Positions 1-12,399 of a stretch of 64,000 nucleotides of DNA are shown piece after piece. Numbering within the stretch: position 1 is the stretch's first letter; every line of letters starts with the position of its first letter. The notes beneath the pieces were generated by a model that saw nothing but the letters and a program-made list of their open reading frames with translations, was not told the origin of the DNA and did no database searches. Source of the DNA: Pyricularia pennisetigena (taxonomy: Eukaryota > Ascomycota > Sordariomycetes > Magnaporthales > Pyriculariaceae); the NCBI RefSeq assembly GCF_004337985.1, contig NC_043744.1:5117316-5181315 (forward strand). The letters are read 5' to 3'. Position numbers and translations under genes: made by a program.

Positions 1-1239
1 AAACGGAAATAAACCCCGAAACCAAATTTATTTGCGATATTACCAAATTTTAGCGTAACCGTTACCGACGCACCAATTTTACGCAATTTATCCACGTTTA
101 AATAATAGCGGTAAATTTTTACGAAATTACCCGACCTACCCTATCGCGAATACTTTTTTTTAAAAAAATATTACGAAATTTTTAAATCCGAAAACGTTTA
201 CGCGTTAATAAAATCGAATACCGTTTTAATAATAAATTTCCTGCGCCCATTAAAACCAGTTTTTTACGTAAAGAATTGCAACAATTAATATAATATTTAC
301 GTTTTTTTAACCGGTTTAAACCCACAAATTTCCAATTTTCGGGAATAAAATTTTATTCCGCTAAAAACGTAAACGATATAAATTGGTTTAAATAAATATT
401 CGACACGTCCACCCAAAAAATCCCGTTTAAAACGTTAATATTATATAAATTTATATTTTTATTATTATTTTATTCCCGGGGCCACCGCCCGTTTTATTTA
501 TCGTTACAAATTTCGAACGTGGTATACCTGGAATTAAATATTTTTTTAAAAATTATAAACCTTTTAACGTTAAAAAACTAACGCGTTATATTAATATTAG
601 CGATTTTAACCCACGGATATTCCCCCCAAAAAAACAATTATTTATTACGCGTATTCGTATTATATTTTATAAATAATGGAATTCCACGACGTATTATAAA
701 TACATTATCCGTGTTTGGAATATATTTATTTTATAAAATTATTAAACGGTAAACCCAATAATTTGTCGCCGTTACCCGAATACGTTATTAGTAATATTTA
801 TATTTATATTTAGTTTTTACCGCGAACAGCAATAATAGTTTTTTATATATATATATATATATATTAATATATAAACAAATTTAAAAAGGATCGTTCGTAA
901 TTTAACACTATTTTTCGTATATAATAATTTCAATTTTTTGGACAAAGTACAGGATTTTGGATATGGAAAACGTAACCGAATGCAAAATTTAACATCGTAT
1001 CTCCTTATATTAACGCCAAAGTTTAAACGATATACGCAATCCCAATAGTACGCCACCGTATTTTTCCGCCAAAAATGGTTGCAAACGCCCGCCTTTTTAC
1101 AATATCCGGACATTTATTACGAAAACGCCAAATATTATATAATGCACCAAATTTGTAGCTTTTTATTCCCCAACCGCCCATATACGCCTAAAATAATCCC
1201 ATAATACCCTCCCTTCGCACGAATTATATTAATTTTTTA
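1..1239. other. AT-rich sequence without assignable gene
   Basis: All frames are heavily broken on both strands. A short TA tract lies at about 843-864. The plus strand may hold the upstream part of the DUF6589-like remnant that follows, but I cannot trace a frame with confidence. Confidence 0.5.
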
Positions 1240-2470
1240 CCTTATCCAAACCCCCGTTATTACCGAAAACGAAGGGGAATACGCAGGAATTATGCAAATC
1301 CACGAAATCCTTTTTAAACGTTTTTTAAACCTATTACCCGACCATTTCGACTATTTTTCCGTCCTGCTTTTCGTTTATAGGGATTAAAAAATAACGTTAT
1401 ATATCCGTACCATTTAAGGAATTTATATCGAATTATTTTAACCTTTTAATAAAAAATAATGGATATTACCCGTATTAACGTTTTTCTATATCGAATTTAA
1501 TTTTATTAATTAATTATAGCAATATTACGCCCCCAATATATTTATAAATATAACAGGGTTGGGGAAATATAGCCAGTTTTAAAAAAATAAAAAGGAGTTT
1601 TACCACGTTTTACGGCTTTTACAAAATGCATTCCGGTCCCGCATTTTATATATTATAATTGCTATTTTAATCCAAAACGGATTATTGGATAGGGATTAAA
1701 TTTTTAAAAACGCCTTGGAAAAAGTTTTTACCGATATACCATATAATATATATATTTCCGTGGTAAACCGTATTTACAATAATATATTCGTTGGTTATAT
1801 TAACGGTTTAATAAATATTGGATTATAGGATATAAATCCCAAAATTAATATCGCTTTCCGCACGTAACGCCACTATTTGCAAATAATTAACCTTTTATAA
1901 ATAATAATAAACGCGTTCCACCAAGGAAATTACGGCGTATTGGAAACTATAATACCGCAATTGGTCCTATTTTTTTACGGTTGCAAAACAAAAAATTATA
2001 ATTTTAAAATATTATATTTAATTTGGTTATTACGACCAAAAATTACAAATTAACCGCTGCGTACCGGGATTTTAAAATCAGCGTTCGTAAAATGTACCAC
2101 GGCCGGGAATGGATTTAAACCGGCAAATTTAATAATTAAATATATTAATAAGGGTTTCGTTATGGATATTAAAAATAACCGCAATTTTACGCACGATTTG
2201 CGAAAAATATTCCTAAATTGTGCAGCGATAAGGTTAATCGCAATTACGGTGCGCAGAATATTGGAAAATATCGCCCGTATACGCATTAATAGCAAATATT
2301 ACATAATATTAGCCAACCAGGATATAATTTATTATACGTATTTATTATTCCAAAATGGTTGGGGAAACGAAAAAGCCGAAATATTACCCAATTTCGATTT
2401 CGACGGCCCTAATTTATTATACCTGGGTTTAAAAAAGCTAATAGGCGATAAATTGGAGGTATTTAATTAA
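1240..2470 (+). pseudogene. DUF6589-like protein remnant
   Basis: Seen: one plus frame runs from about 1960 to the stop at 2468 with a single internal stop near 2050. It contains NYNFKILYLIWLL, then a segment ending in NRNFTHDLRKIF, then a hydrophobic and basic C-terminal part. This succession (a KNYxxExLYLxxLL-like helix, a short linker, then a conserved N-x-x-HD) resembles the C-terminal part of DUF6589 proteins, which are common in fungal and basidiomycete mobile-element-rich regions. Upstream (1240-1950) matching pieces are visible in broken frames, including a KNKKEFYHVLRLLQNAF stretch. Function of the family is unknown to me. Family assignment is from memory of its pattern, so moderate confidence. 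Confidence 0.5.
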
Positions 2471-3108
2471 AAAATCGTACGTTTTAACAGCGTGCTATTT
2501 CAGGCGGATATTAAAAAACAGGGGCAAATCCAAAAAAGGGATACAACCGGATAAACGGTTTAAATATTAATGGTATAATTAATACCGAAAAAGATTTGCT
2601 GGACGGAATATACGAAAAATCCGACGAAAAAAACGCATAAAATTTAAAATAATAAAAAGCGAATTACGCAAACCAAAACGGGTAAAAGCGAGGATCGTTC
2701 CATTATAAAAAGGAATTAAATAAACGAATAACGGTAGTTTTACCCGCAAATAACGGAGGTAAAACAGCGTCCGCAAAACCAATAAATATAAACAAATAAA
2801 TACCAATTGTAAATTTGGTTTAAAATAAAATACGAAATATAATTTCCTCCAATATTTTCCGTATAAATAACCCGTTTCCTATCCATTTTCCTTGCCCAAA
2901 TAAACCATATTTTCCATCCACCGCCAATTATAAATCCAGCAAAACAAATTTTAATAATAACCGTTATTATAATACCTTATTAATTACGAATAATAAATCC
3001 ATTAAACCGGATCCTAATAGTAATAATTATTATAATATTACATATATAAAACCCCCAATTTTATAATACCAAACCCCAAAAAAAACAAAATAAAAAAACC
3101 CAAACCGA
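2471..3108. other. AT-rich sequence, no gene seen
   Basis: No frame on either strand carries a recognisable motif. It lies between the ends of two convergent remnants (the DUF6589-like on plus and the SNF2-like on minus), so it may be their joint 3' flank. Confidence 0.5.
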
Positions 3109-4309
3109 TTAAAAAAGACGAAAACGTTTGGCAGCGTTAAATATTTTTTTAAAAATGGGCTTATTAGCGCCACGCCTTTTTTTCCGAATTGGGGTTGCGG
3201 TAAACGATCCAGGGACCGAATCGTCCTCCTTTTTATCCTTTTCTAAAATAAATATACAAGGTTTTTTTAACGAATCGAATATAAATTTATCGTAATTAAA
3301 ACCAAAATTAATAAATAAAAAAAACGGAATAACGACCGCCAAAGGGTCGGCGTTATTATTACCAAAAATACCTTTTTCAAACGGTTTATTAGTTTCCCGG
3401 CGTTTAATAACCCAGGAATTAAAATCCTTTATTGGGGCCCCGATAACCCGCGCGGTCGCGGTTTCGTCGTAAAATCCATCGCTATTTTTAACCCATTTTA
3501 TTAATATAACCATAAACCCCTAATTTATAGTGGCAAAATCGAAATAAAGCAAATATGTACAATTAATATAATTAGTAAACGTATTACGGCCACCATTTTG
3601 TTTTTAATATTAATAATTAATATAAATTGGACCTAACGTTAAAATAAAAGTTAACGTTTTTTCCACCAAATCCTGTTCGTTAAATTGTTTAAAAATATTT
3701 AATATAAACATTAACACCAGGCGAAAATAAAATTCGTTTATGCGGCGCGTCCTATTAAAATAAAAGGTATTAAAATGTTGGGGGGGTTTTATTATCCAAA
3801 AGAAGCAGTTAAAAGGCCAGGAAAATATAATTATTATTATTTTATACGCCAAAAATTGTTTAATAATTGGAAATTGGATAATTTTGGGAAAACGCATGCG
3901 CGTAATATATTTAAATAATATTTATTATTCATTAGTAACGGCCGGAACAGTAAAAAAAGGGGTATTAACCCTCCGGAATATACGACTTTTTACCCAATCG
4001 AAAAAGGTACTTCGCATTTCGAAAATGCGCCAAATAATAGGTTTATTTTAACCTAGCCGAATTAAACGACCACAAATTTGCAATTATATATTAACGTTCC
4101 ATATTAAAAGGATAATAATACCAATATAATAATCGGGGTGCAAATTAAAACCAGCGCTGGAAATATTAATATTTAAAATATAAACGTTAAAATTGGAACT
4201 GGAATCGGTAAAATCGGAAACGGTTTTATCGCGTTCGGTTTGGGATAGGTTTAATCGGATAATAGCTATACCGAAACTGGCTTTTTCCAAAATAAAAGCA
4301 ATAAAATTA

Positions 4310-4460
4310 AAAAAGTTAATAAATATATTAAAAATTGTAACAATTATTACAAAAATGGAAAAATAACAATTATTATAACATTTATTACAATTTAAAAATA
4401 TAAAAATTGTAATAATTGCTATTATAATTATCGGGAAGGAAAAGGATTATAATAATTATT
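4310..4460. repeat. AT-rich low-complexity interruption in the SNF2 gene
   Basis: Repeats of the type attgtaataattgttac, partly palindromic, interrupt the SNF2-like coding between its two helicase halves. Read on the minus strand it ends in TATTAACTTTTTTT, like a branch site plus polypyrimidine tract. The same arrangement is found in the interruption at 6360-6490. Confidence 0.5.
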
Positions 4461-6359
4461 ATTATATGGCCAATTTACGTTTAAATCCAAGGATTGGGGG
4501 TTATAACCAGGACGCGTTAACCTTTTTTTTTCTTTTATGCAAATTTCGACCACGCGGGTAATAAATGGCGATTCGTTTAATATAAAATGGACCATTTTAA
4601 CCCTGCCCGACGGAGGTAACGCTTTAAAATTAGTGCAGGTTTTCGAATAAACCCAATTAAAAAGACCGTCGCCGTTATATTAAATTAAAACGTCCACAAT
4701 TACCGATTTAAAACGGGTTTTTCCTTTTTATAAACTTTTTTTAAAATTTTGTCGGACGTTACGGTATTTGGTTTTATAATCCATTTTTTTTAACGCCAGC
4801 ATTTTACCCAATTCCGCCGAATTAATATTCCGGGTATTGTTTTGGGCGTGGATTATTAACCAAAAAAGAATAATTAATTATTAAAAATTGCAGTAAACGG
4901 ATAAAACCCATATTAAAAAAAACCGAAATTTGGCGGTTATTAGTTATAATATCCGCATTAGTGGGAATTCCCAATGAAACGGGACCAATATCGTCGGTAT
5001 TTTCGCCCATAAATACGGTAATAATGTTTTTAAAAATTATTTCGGTATTCGTTATAACGTTTTTAAAACGGTAGCCAAATTGGAATTCTTTAATAATAAT
5101 ATTATGGGGCGGAATACGTTTACGGGGATAAATAATTGTACCGTTAGGTAAAATAAACCCGGTATTTATACCCCTGCGTACCGTAAATACGCCCGTATAT
5201 TTAAAAATTACTAACGATTTTTCGTTTAATATAATAGTAGGAATTATAAAATTTAAAATTCGAGGGTAAAATAACCACTATTTCCAACCCATCGACTCGA
5301 ATTTTTATAAGGAAATTTTAATGTTTTTATTAATATTAGATACGACGAAATAACCATTATTTTCCCAAATATGATCGACCGTAAATATATTTTCCTAGGA
5401 CAGGTTTTAAGGTCGGGCGAAAGGGATCGCAGTTTTATTTTAAATTAAAATATTAAATTTAATAATGTTTTTAATTTTGTTAATAATCGGCGTAATAATG
5501 GTTATACCCCGATTAATGCAAACGATAAAGCGAAATGCGCGGTATATTATTAATTCGCGGTAACGGAAATATTAAATTTCGTTTCCAATTATACGTTAAA
5601 AAAAAATACCGGATAATAAATATATAACCAAACGCCGGATATTTTTGGTGTTTTCGCCCGTGGAAAAATCGGTTTTCCGACCGTTTTTGCGTTAACGGTT
5701 CCTAATAAAATTATTTAATTTAAACAAATATATTAATATAACGAAATTATAACAATTATTATAAAAAATATTTATTGGATATTATTTTTAATATCGGAAT
5801 TATCGTCGAAATTATCGACGTCGGGGGGGCGCTGCTAAAAATTGGAATCGATAATTTTATCCATACATTATAGGTTAAATACCTTTTCCGCGTTACAGAT
5901 TTCGTCTAACTATTTAATTTTTCGGATTAAGAATATCGAATAAAATATAATAATAACCGTACCCGCAAATTTGGGATTAGATTTGCGGGCGGCGAATTTG
6001 GTTAAAATATCGTAAAATTGCGCCTGGGTAAAAATAGTAACCGTTCGCGGGGTATCGGTAACGTATATTTCGGTTAAATTATAATAATATTTAACGTCGA
6101 GGGTTGGGAAATTGGTTATTATTTTTTTAAATATTTGCGAAATAAGGTTGGCCGGGACGAAAATTAAAATGGGAAAACATCCGTCGGTATTTTGGATAAA
6201 TCGGTCGTATTAACAACGGATATACCATATATAAATCGCCGTAAAATAAATAATCGTTTTTCCTATGCTTATTTCGTTGGTTAATAACCAATTTTTAAAA
6301 ATTAATTGCTCCAATTTTAATAGGGTATAGGTATTTAAACCGAAAAAAAAGTTAATTTA

Positions 6360-6490
6360 ACAAAAATAAAAATTGTAATAATAATTACAAAAATAGGGGT
6401 GGGATTATAATAATAATTACAAAAATAGGGGCAGGATTGTAATAGTAATTACAAAAATAGGGGCAAAATTGTAGCGACAATTACAATTAT
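6360..6490. repeat. Short tandem repeat (~32 bp x3) inside the SNF2 gene
   Basis: Three copies of a unit with the core aattacaaaaatagggg begin at about 6383, 6416 and 6447. They sit in a non-coding gap of the SNF2-like remnant just upstream (minus sense) of its Walker-A region. Read on minus, the gap ends in AATTAACTTTTTTT, as in the other interruption. It could be an intron. Confidence 0.6.
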
Positions 6491-7020
6491 TAGGGATAAT
6501 ATATATATAATTTACCAACCAATTAATAGGGTAACCAATAGTAATTAAAAGGAATATTAGGTATATCCCAATTAAACCAAAAATATTTACCCTTGATTTT
6601 TTTGTATTTAAAACCGATTTTATTATCGGTATTTAAACCGTCGACAGGTAAAATGTTTTAAAAAAAACGCAATTTTTTTATAGCACTTTAAATCGCGTCC
6701 GAATTAAAAGAATAACCAATCCAGGGATAATTTTTAATTAAAATAAAAAATTGCGCATAATATACCAAGGAAACCGTTAGGATTTTTTTGCGGGCGTCCT
6801 CGAAAATTTCCTTTTTTGCGCGGTTTATATTAGTAAATCGATCGGCGATAATGGATTGGGTTTATATAAAATTGAGGAAATCGTTTTATTAATCGTCGCT
6901 AAAAAATTTGGAATAAAATTCGGTAATTTTTGTTTTGGGTTTGGTAAGGATGGGACGATGGAACCGCCCCTTATCGTACAAATTGTTAAAAATACTTTTA
7001 AATATTAATAAATCCAATGG

Positions 7021-7025
7021 GTGCA
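7021..7025. repeat. Left target-site duplication of Gypsy-1 (gtgca)
   Basis: gtgca directly precedes the left LTR and is repeated exactly at 14278-14282 directly after the right LTR. The 5-bp size fits Ty3/gypsy integration. Confidence 0.93.
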
Positions 7026-7480
7026 TGTTACGATCAAGGTATCGGGTAACCTGTTCTTAGGGTAAAATACAGTGGGTTAAAGCAACTGAACGTCTTAACT
7101 GGGTAACTGGGGTTTTCAATAACTGGGGTGAAATTATAATCGTTCTCAAGTAAGTATTGAGGTTAACTAAAGTTTAATTGCTGCTAAACAATCCTAAAAT
7201 CGAATCTATCTATATAATAATAAACGTGCCTTATATAAATTATATTCCGAATGTAATCTCCCTTAATCTATCACAAATCGCAAAAATCATTTCGCCTAAT
7301 CTGTTGTAATCTTTTAAAAATTATTAAAATCATTTTTTTGGCGATTACGTGGCGTTACGTGACTTTTCCCTTAGGTAATCGATGTTTTATTGTCGGCGAT
7401 TTTTTTGGGCGAATATCGTTAAAAAAGGTGTAACCCCGCCTGGCCTCATTAGTACCGACCCATTTTATTTGGTCGTAATA
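7026..7480 (-). repeat. Gypsy-1 LTR (3' LTR in element sense)
   Basis: 455 bp. Starts tgttacgatcaagg and ends ggtcgtaata; the expected terminal taaca has become taata by a C-to-T change. Pairs over its full length with 13823-14277; the differences I compared are all transitions. Confidence 0.95.
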
Positions 7481-7559
7481 TTAAATTTCCCTTTTTTTAA
7501 CCAAATCCCTTTAGCTTTTAAATAATTTGTACTCCCCTAATCCTTATTTTTGTTTCCAT

Positions 7560-8295
7560 ATTCCTTTTTTGCTAACTTTTTTGCGCCATATTTAATCGCG
7601 TAACCAAATTAAAATCTGGTCGTTCGTCGACAAAACGTCGCCACGCTTTCCTTTTTTCCTTATTATCGACCGATATTATCGAAATACCTTCCTGCAATCC
7701 CTGCTGTACCAAAGGCGTAGCATTTTATTAAATATTTCCGCAGGATTTTGCTTGTTATGTGAAATGCGTTCGTTCCAACCGTTTTGGTTGCGACGTATTG
7801 GGTTTATCCGCTGCTTAAATCCGTTACATTAGTCGCCAATATTCGAAACTGGATGCGGAAATTAAAGCGTTTAAAAAGCAAATTTACGCGCAATAGGCGA
7901 AATTGCTTCGTTTGCGAAAATAAAAAAAACTGTAATTTAAAAAAATAATGCGAACTGTATTTCGCGGGATTAATAATTTGGAGGAATTGGATCGCGTGGA
8001 GCGTAAAAAGGTAAAGCAGGAGGAGCGGCGGCGATCGTCCGAAATCTTTCCTAAAATATTATTCGAATCGCTTCTTCCGGATTCCAATTTTATCTGGGAT
8101 TCGACTTTCCCGATAAATCCTTTAAATCCTTTTTTATTGGATAAAATAAATGTTTTTGCGCAGTATTCGGTCGGTAAATTGCTTTTGTCCGTATATTTTG
8201 GTTTGTTGGTATGTGCTAATCGTTTTTTTGTAAATTCGTTTGGTGGTGTGGTTTCGAATTCTGGCCGATCCTTAGTTTTTGGGAATGGTAAATAG
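7560..8295 (+). pseudogene. Antisense accessory ORF of Gypsy-1: Cys-rich, coiled coil
   Basis: Read on plus, opposite to gag-pol, between the chromodomain and the 3' LTR. One frame (positions congruent with 7948) stays coherent from about 7560 to the stop at 8295, interrupted by a few TAA/TAG codons. It begins with a cysteine pattern (CNPCC, then C-x2-C and a further C, about 7690-7800) that looks zinc binding. Next is a heptad-like basic/acidic helix (KLDAEIKAFKKQIYAQ, AKLLRLRK, then ELDRVERKKVKQEERRR, 7845-8035) that should form a coiled coil, and then a hydrophobic, low-charge tail. Proteins of this kind (Cys cluster plus coiled coil, about 200-300 residues) are familiar as predicted genes in repeat-rich fungal genomes. 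That it belongs to the element is inferred from its position inside the LTRs. Function unknown. Confidence 0.6.
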
Positions 8296-8357
8296 TATTT
8301 TTTTAGGTCGTCCTTTTTTTTTGGTTAATTTGTTCGCAAATCCAATTCCTGGTAATA

Positions 8358-8561
8358 TTAACGGAGTGGTTCCTGGCAATTTTGGAAATGGTTAAAAAGT
8401 TTCCAAATGTTTTTTTCGTATCCGTAGTTTTCCCATTTAATAAAATATTCTGTTTTACCGTGGTTGCGTTTATGGTCCAATATTCGTTCGACGTCGTATG
8501 TTTTTTCCTCGTCGATTTCGATTGTTTTTTGTATATTGGTACCGGGTGGTGCTAGTTCCAA
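8358..8561 (-). pseudogene. Gypsy-1 chromodomain
   Basis: Minus-strand frame of 67 codons with YDVERILDHKRN, then KTEYFIKWENYGYEKNIW. This is the chromodomain consensus: aromatic residue, E-x-I-L-x-H/x-R, then Y-x-V/I-K-W-x-G/N-Y. It is the C-terminal end of the polyprotein downstream of the integrase. In chromoviruses this domain binds methylated H3K9 nucleosomes and directs integration. The first aromatic-cage residue and the two later aromatics are present. Bases 8562-9100 on minus continue the integrase C-terminus in broken frames. Confidence 0.88.
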
Positions 8562-11500
8562 TAATAATACGTGGAACGTTGGGTGGATTTTTATAATTCC
8601 TGGTAATAATAATCTGTAATTGGTTTCGCTAATTTTTTTATCGATTTTAAAAGGTCCAAACTTTTTATAATTAAATTTACTATTTGGTCGTTGTATTTTA
8701 ATATTACGTCGAATAAGGTAAACGCTATTTCTTTCCTGGAAAAATGGTCCTTTTATCTAATATTGGTTAACGTATTTGGTTATTTTTTTTCGTACGAATT
8801 CCAATTCTTATTGGAATTTTCGGTGGAATTTTCGTAATTCGTTTGCTTATTTATCGGCTCGTGGGGCCGTAATCGTGGTTTTTGGTTTTCCATATACCGT
8901 AGGGTTAAATCCGTAATTGGTATAAAACGGGGTTGTTTTGGTATTTTTATTTTTTAAACTGTTATATACGAATTATGCTATGGGTAATAACCGTACCCAA
9001 TTATCCTGTTTATGGTTCATATAGCATTTTAAATATTGTTCCAATGTTTGGTTTGCTCGTTCTATTTATTTATTTATTTGTGGGTGGAATGCTGTAAATA
9101 ATTTGTGGTCGGTTCCTAGCTATTCCATTAAAAATTTCCAAAATTTTGATGTAAAAAACTTATCTTTATCCGTAATAATGCTTTTTGGAAATCCGTGGTT
9201 GCTAACAATTATTCGTAGGAATATGTAAGCGATTTTTTCGGCGTTATTACTTTCCTTATAGGGTAGGAAATAGGCGTATTTAGTAAATTTATCCATTATA
9301 ATTAATATGCTATCGTATTTAGTTTTAGTAAATGGTTTTTCGGAAAGTGGTAATTTAACGATAAAATCCATTGTAATAGTTTACCAGGCCTTATTAGGGG
9401 CTGGTAAAGGTTGTAAAAACCCGTAAAATTTATGTTTGGCGGATTTGCTTTTTGCGCAAAGTTCGCAATTTTTAATGGTTTTTCGTACTTTTTGTCGTAT
9501 TCCTTTAAAATTATAATGCTGTTTTAACCGTTTCCATATCTTAAAAATCCCTTGGTATCCGTAAACTTTGCTTTCGTGGATTTTCCGTATTTCCTTTGGT
9601 ATAATTACCGTGTTGGTCGTTATAAGATTTCGGTAAACTGGTAAAAGGTTTCCGTTATCGTTTACCGTAAAAATTTTCCGTATTTCCTCGGGTATTATAT
9701 TTTTATAGTCTGGTCTTTTGTTAAAAGCGTCGGCCCTACCATTTTCTATTCCTTTTCGATAAATAATTTTAAAATGGAATTTTAATAGGAATTTTGCCCA
9801 TTTAATTTGTCGTTTGTTTAACACCTTGCTGGTGGTAAAATGGGTTAAATTTTTATAATCCGTATAAACTAATATTTCGTATTTAATTCCGGATAATTGT
9901 GGTTTCCATTTTTCAAATGTTCGGATAATAGCTATAAATTTTTTATCGTGGATTTGGTAATTAAATTCTGGTTTATATAACTTTTGTAAAAAAAAGGCGC
10001 AAGGGTGCAGGCGTCCTTTTTCGTTTCGTTGGCTAAATTGTCCTCCGATTGCGTAATCGGATGCGTCGGTTTCGATTTCGAAAAATTTCGTTGGGTCTGG
10101 TATTTTAAAAATCGGTTTTTATGCTATTGCATCTCGTAATTATTCGAAAGCTTGCTATATTTATTCCGTCCATTGGAATTTTAAATCTTTTTTAATTATA
10201 TTGGTTAATAGGGTGGCGATCGCGCCGTAACCTTTAATAAATTTTTTATAAAAATTCACGAATCCAAAGAATGCCCGAACGTTTTTTACGTTTTATGGTT
10301 GGGGCCATTCCCTTATTGTTTGGATTTTTAATTCTTCCATCCTAATTTCTCCAGGGGCGATAATATATCCTAAGAAATTGATTTGTTTATTGTAAAAAAT
10401 GCATTTTTCGGGTTTAATTAAAAGCTTAACGTTTTATAGCTTTTGTAAAATTGTGTGGACGTATTTCTTATATTTTTCCAACGTTTTGGAAAAAACAAAG
10501 ATATCGTCCAGGTAAATAACGATAAAAATGTTTAAACATTCCTTAAAAACGTGGTTAATTATGGTTTAAAAGGTTGCGGGGGCGTTGGTAAAACCGAAAA
10601 ATATTACCAGGTATTTGTAATGTTTTCGTCTGGTGCGAAATGCTGTTTTCCATTTTTCGCCTTCCTTTATACGGATTAAATTATATATTTTTTTAAAATT
10701 TAATATTGTAAATTATTGTATTTGGTAAAGCATGTTTCGAAATTCTCCTATTAATAGGAGCGGGTAGCAATTTTTTATTATAATATCGTTTAATTGTCTG
10801 TAATCCACGCATAATCGTAATTTTCCGTTCTTTTTTGGTACGAAAAGGATTGGGTATCCTGCTGGTAATATCGATGGTTTAATATAGCTTTTTTTGAGGT
10901 TTTCCGCGAAGTATTCGTTTAAAACCTCCATTTGTATCGGATTTAAACCGTATATTTTGTGGAATTTTGGTTGGGTTCCTTTTTTTAATGGTATTTCGTA
11001 GTCGAACGGACTGTGCTCGGGTAATTTTGTTTCGAATTTTTGGTTAAACAGTCGTGTATAATTTTGGTATTTTTTTGGGATTTTGCCGTTTTTGGTCTGT
11101 TCCTTCGTGGTTTATATTATATAATTGGATCGGTTTTGGCCTGTAGATAGTCGCTTTTTTTCCGATGTTAGCTCCGGGGTTAATCGTCCTCCTTATAAAT
11201 ACGCTATTTGTTTTATTTGGTCCTTCCGTACCTTATACTTCCTGTATAAACCCTATTATATTGGAAGTCGTTCAGTAATTAGGTGCTTTTCCCATTAAAT
11301 TTAACCTGTAATCCAATTTATCCGGGGGTTATTCCTTTTAAGCCAGGGAATTCCTAAAATTATGTTTTTATTCCTTATTTCCGTAATATCCAAAATAATT
11401 TGTTCCTTTCGTCCATAGTTTTCCATCCAAAGGTGTACGGTTTTTATTTCGATAGTGCCGTTCCCGTATAAAATTGCCTTTCCTTTTACGGTTTGTAATC

Positions 11501-11700
11501 GATATAATTTTTCCTTTTATCGCCAAAATATTCGTCGTTTTTTCACGATTTTTGGAAAAATGTAATTGTTTTGTGCTCCGCTATTAAGGAGCGCTCGTAT
11601 GGGTTTTCCATTAAATCGTATATTTAGGAATATATGTTCGTGTATTACCTTCGTAGTTTGCGTGGCGTTTAGGGTTCTTTATTCCGTTTTTATTGCTACC
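8562..11700 (-). pseudogene. Gypsy-1 pol (protease, RT, RNase H, integrase)
   Basis: In element sense: the protease active-site region near 11,590 reads LLNSGAQNN, where the family has D-S-G-A; the Asp is Asn here through a G-to-A change. A typical protease C-terminal LGIPWL follows near 11,350. RT finger/palm: [27 protein letters not shown] at 10713-10931, cited here only as the run [18 protein letters not shown]. The RNase H end and the IKW-x-K/x-L-x-F-x-F connection are at 9381-9824, followed by an H2C2 zinc-binding segment with C-x2-C near 9455-9465. Integrase core: MDFIVKLPLS (first Asp) and IITDKDKFFTSKFW (second Asp) at 9120-9371. Interrupted by many RIP stops. Confidence 0.9.
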
Positions 11701-12399
11701 GTCTGGTGCCCTATACCGTTTAATTATCCTAGTTTTTTGGTTTACTGGACTCGCGTCGTGGGTCCTTATTCTTTTTATCTCGGGGCGTATAGCTGTTTTT
11801 AACGTTGACTTTATTAAATCGGTGCCCTGTTAATGCAGGCGTTTTTCGTGCGTTTATAGGTATTTCGTTATTTTTAACGTTAGGGTTCCACACAATTCTG
11901 ATCATGGGTGCGGGTCCTAATTATCGTAATTTCGTTTCGTACCATACCTGTGTTTTGGTTAACATATATATTTTGCAAATATTTCGGATATATTCGTACC
12001 ATGGGAATTGTTTTTAGTTATAGCATGCTATAAGGTAATCGTTACAAGGGGTAAAAATTACCGCTGGTTCGGTGTTAAATCTTATTTTAATTTCCCAATT
12101 GGGTAATTTAGTGGTGGTGTATATTTCGTGGATGCCTATTATTTTGCGTCGTCGTGGGAAAAAATCGTGGATTATTTTTTTGCTAAAATGCAATCCGCAA
12201 TTGTTTCGAAAACATTTTACCCAAAAGATTTTTATATATTTGGGATGCTTAATATCCAAAATTGGGTGGTTTCCGAAAATTGGATCGATTAATCCTATAA
12301 GGTTTTATATTTGTACTCGAAATAATATTCCGGGAAATTGCATTAATTGGTCGTTTCGGTATAAATCGATAAGTTTTTTCTCATATATATAAGGGTTGT

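Larger units (their letters stand above)
3109..7020 (-). pseudogene. SNF2-family helicase, main part (broken by RIP)
   Basis: Read on the minus strand. A Walker-A-like TNEISIGKT lies near 6253-6290 (the family has DEMGLGKT), followed by PILIFVPANLISQ near 6150. The helicase-C half is at 4084-4290, with RLNLSQTERDKTVSDF and ISSAGFNLHPDYYIGIII, and the arginine-finger motif GRLIRLG followed by NKPIIWRIFE is near 4040. A less conserved C-terminal tail runs to 3109 and ends in a basic cluster (RKKRRGANK). Upstream (6500-7020) is a conserved fungal N-terminal extension with KKIRRP-like and YWLPY segments. The gene would encode an ATP-dependent chromatin-remodeller-like translocase. It is dead: many TAA/TAG codons and frame changes. 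Gypsy-1 separates it from its N-terminal part at 14283; the frame continues across one copy of the 5-bp TSD. Confidence 0.82.
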
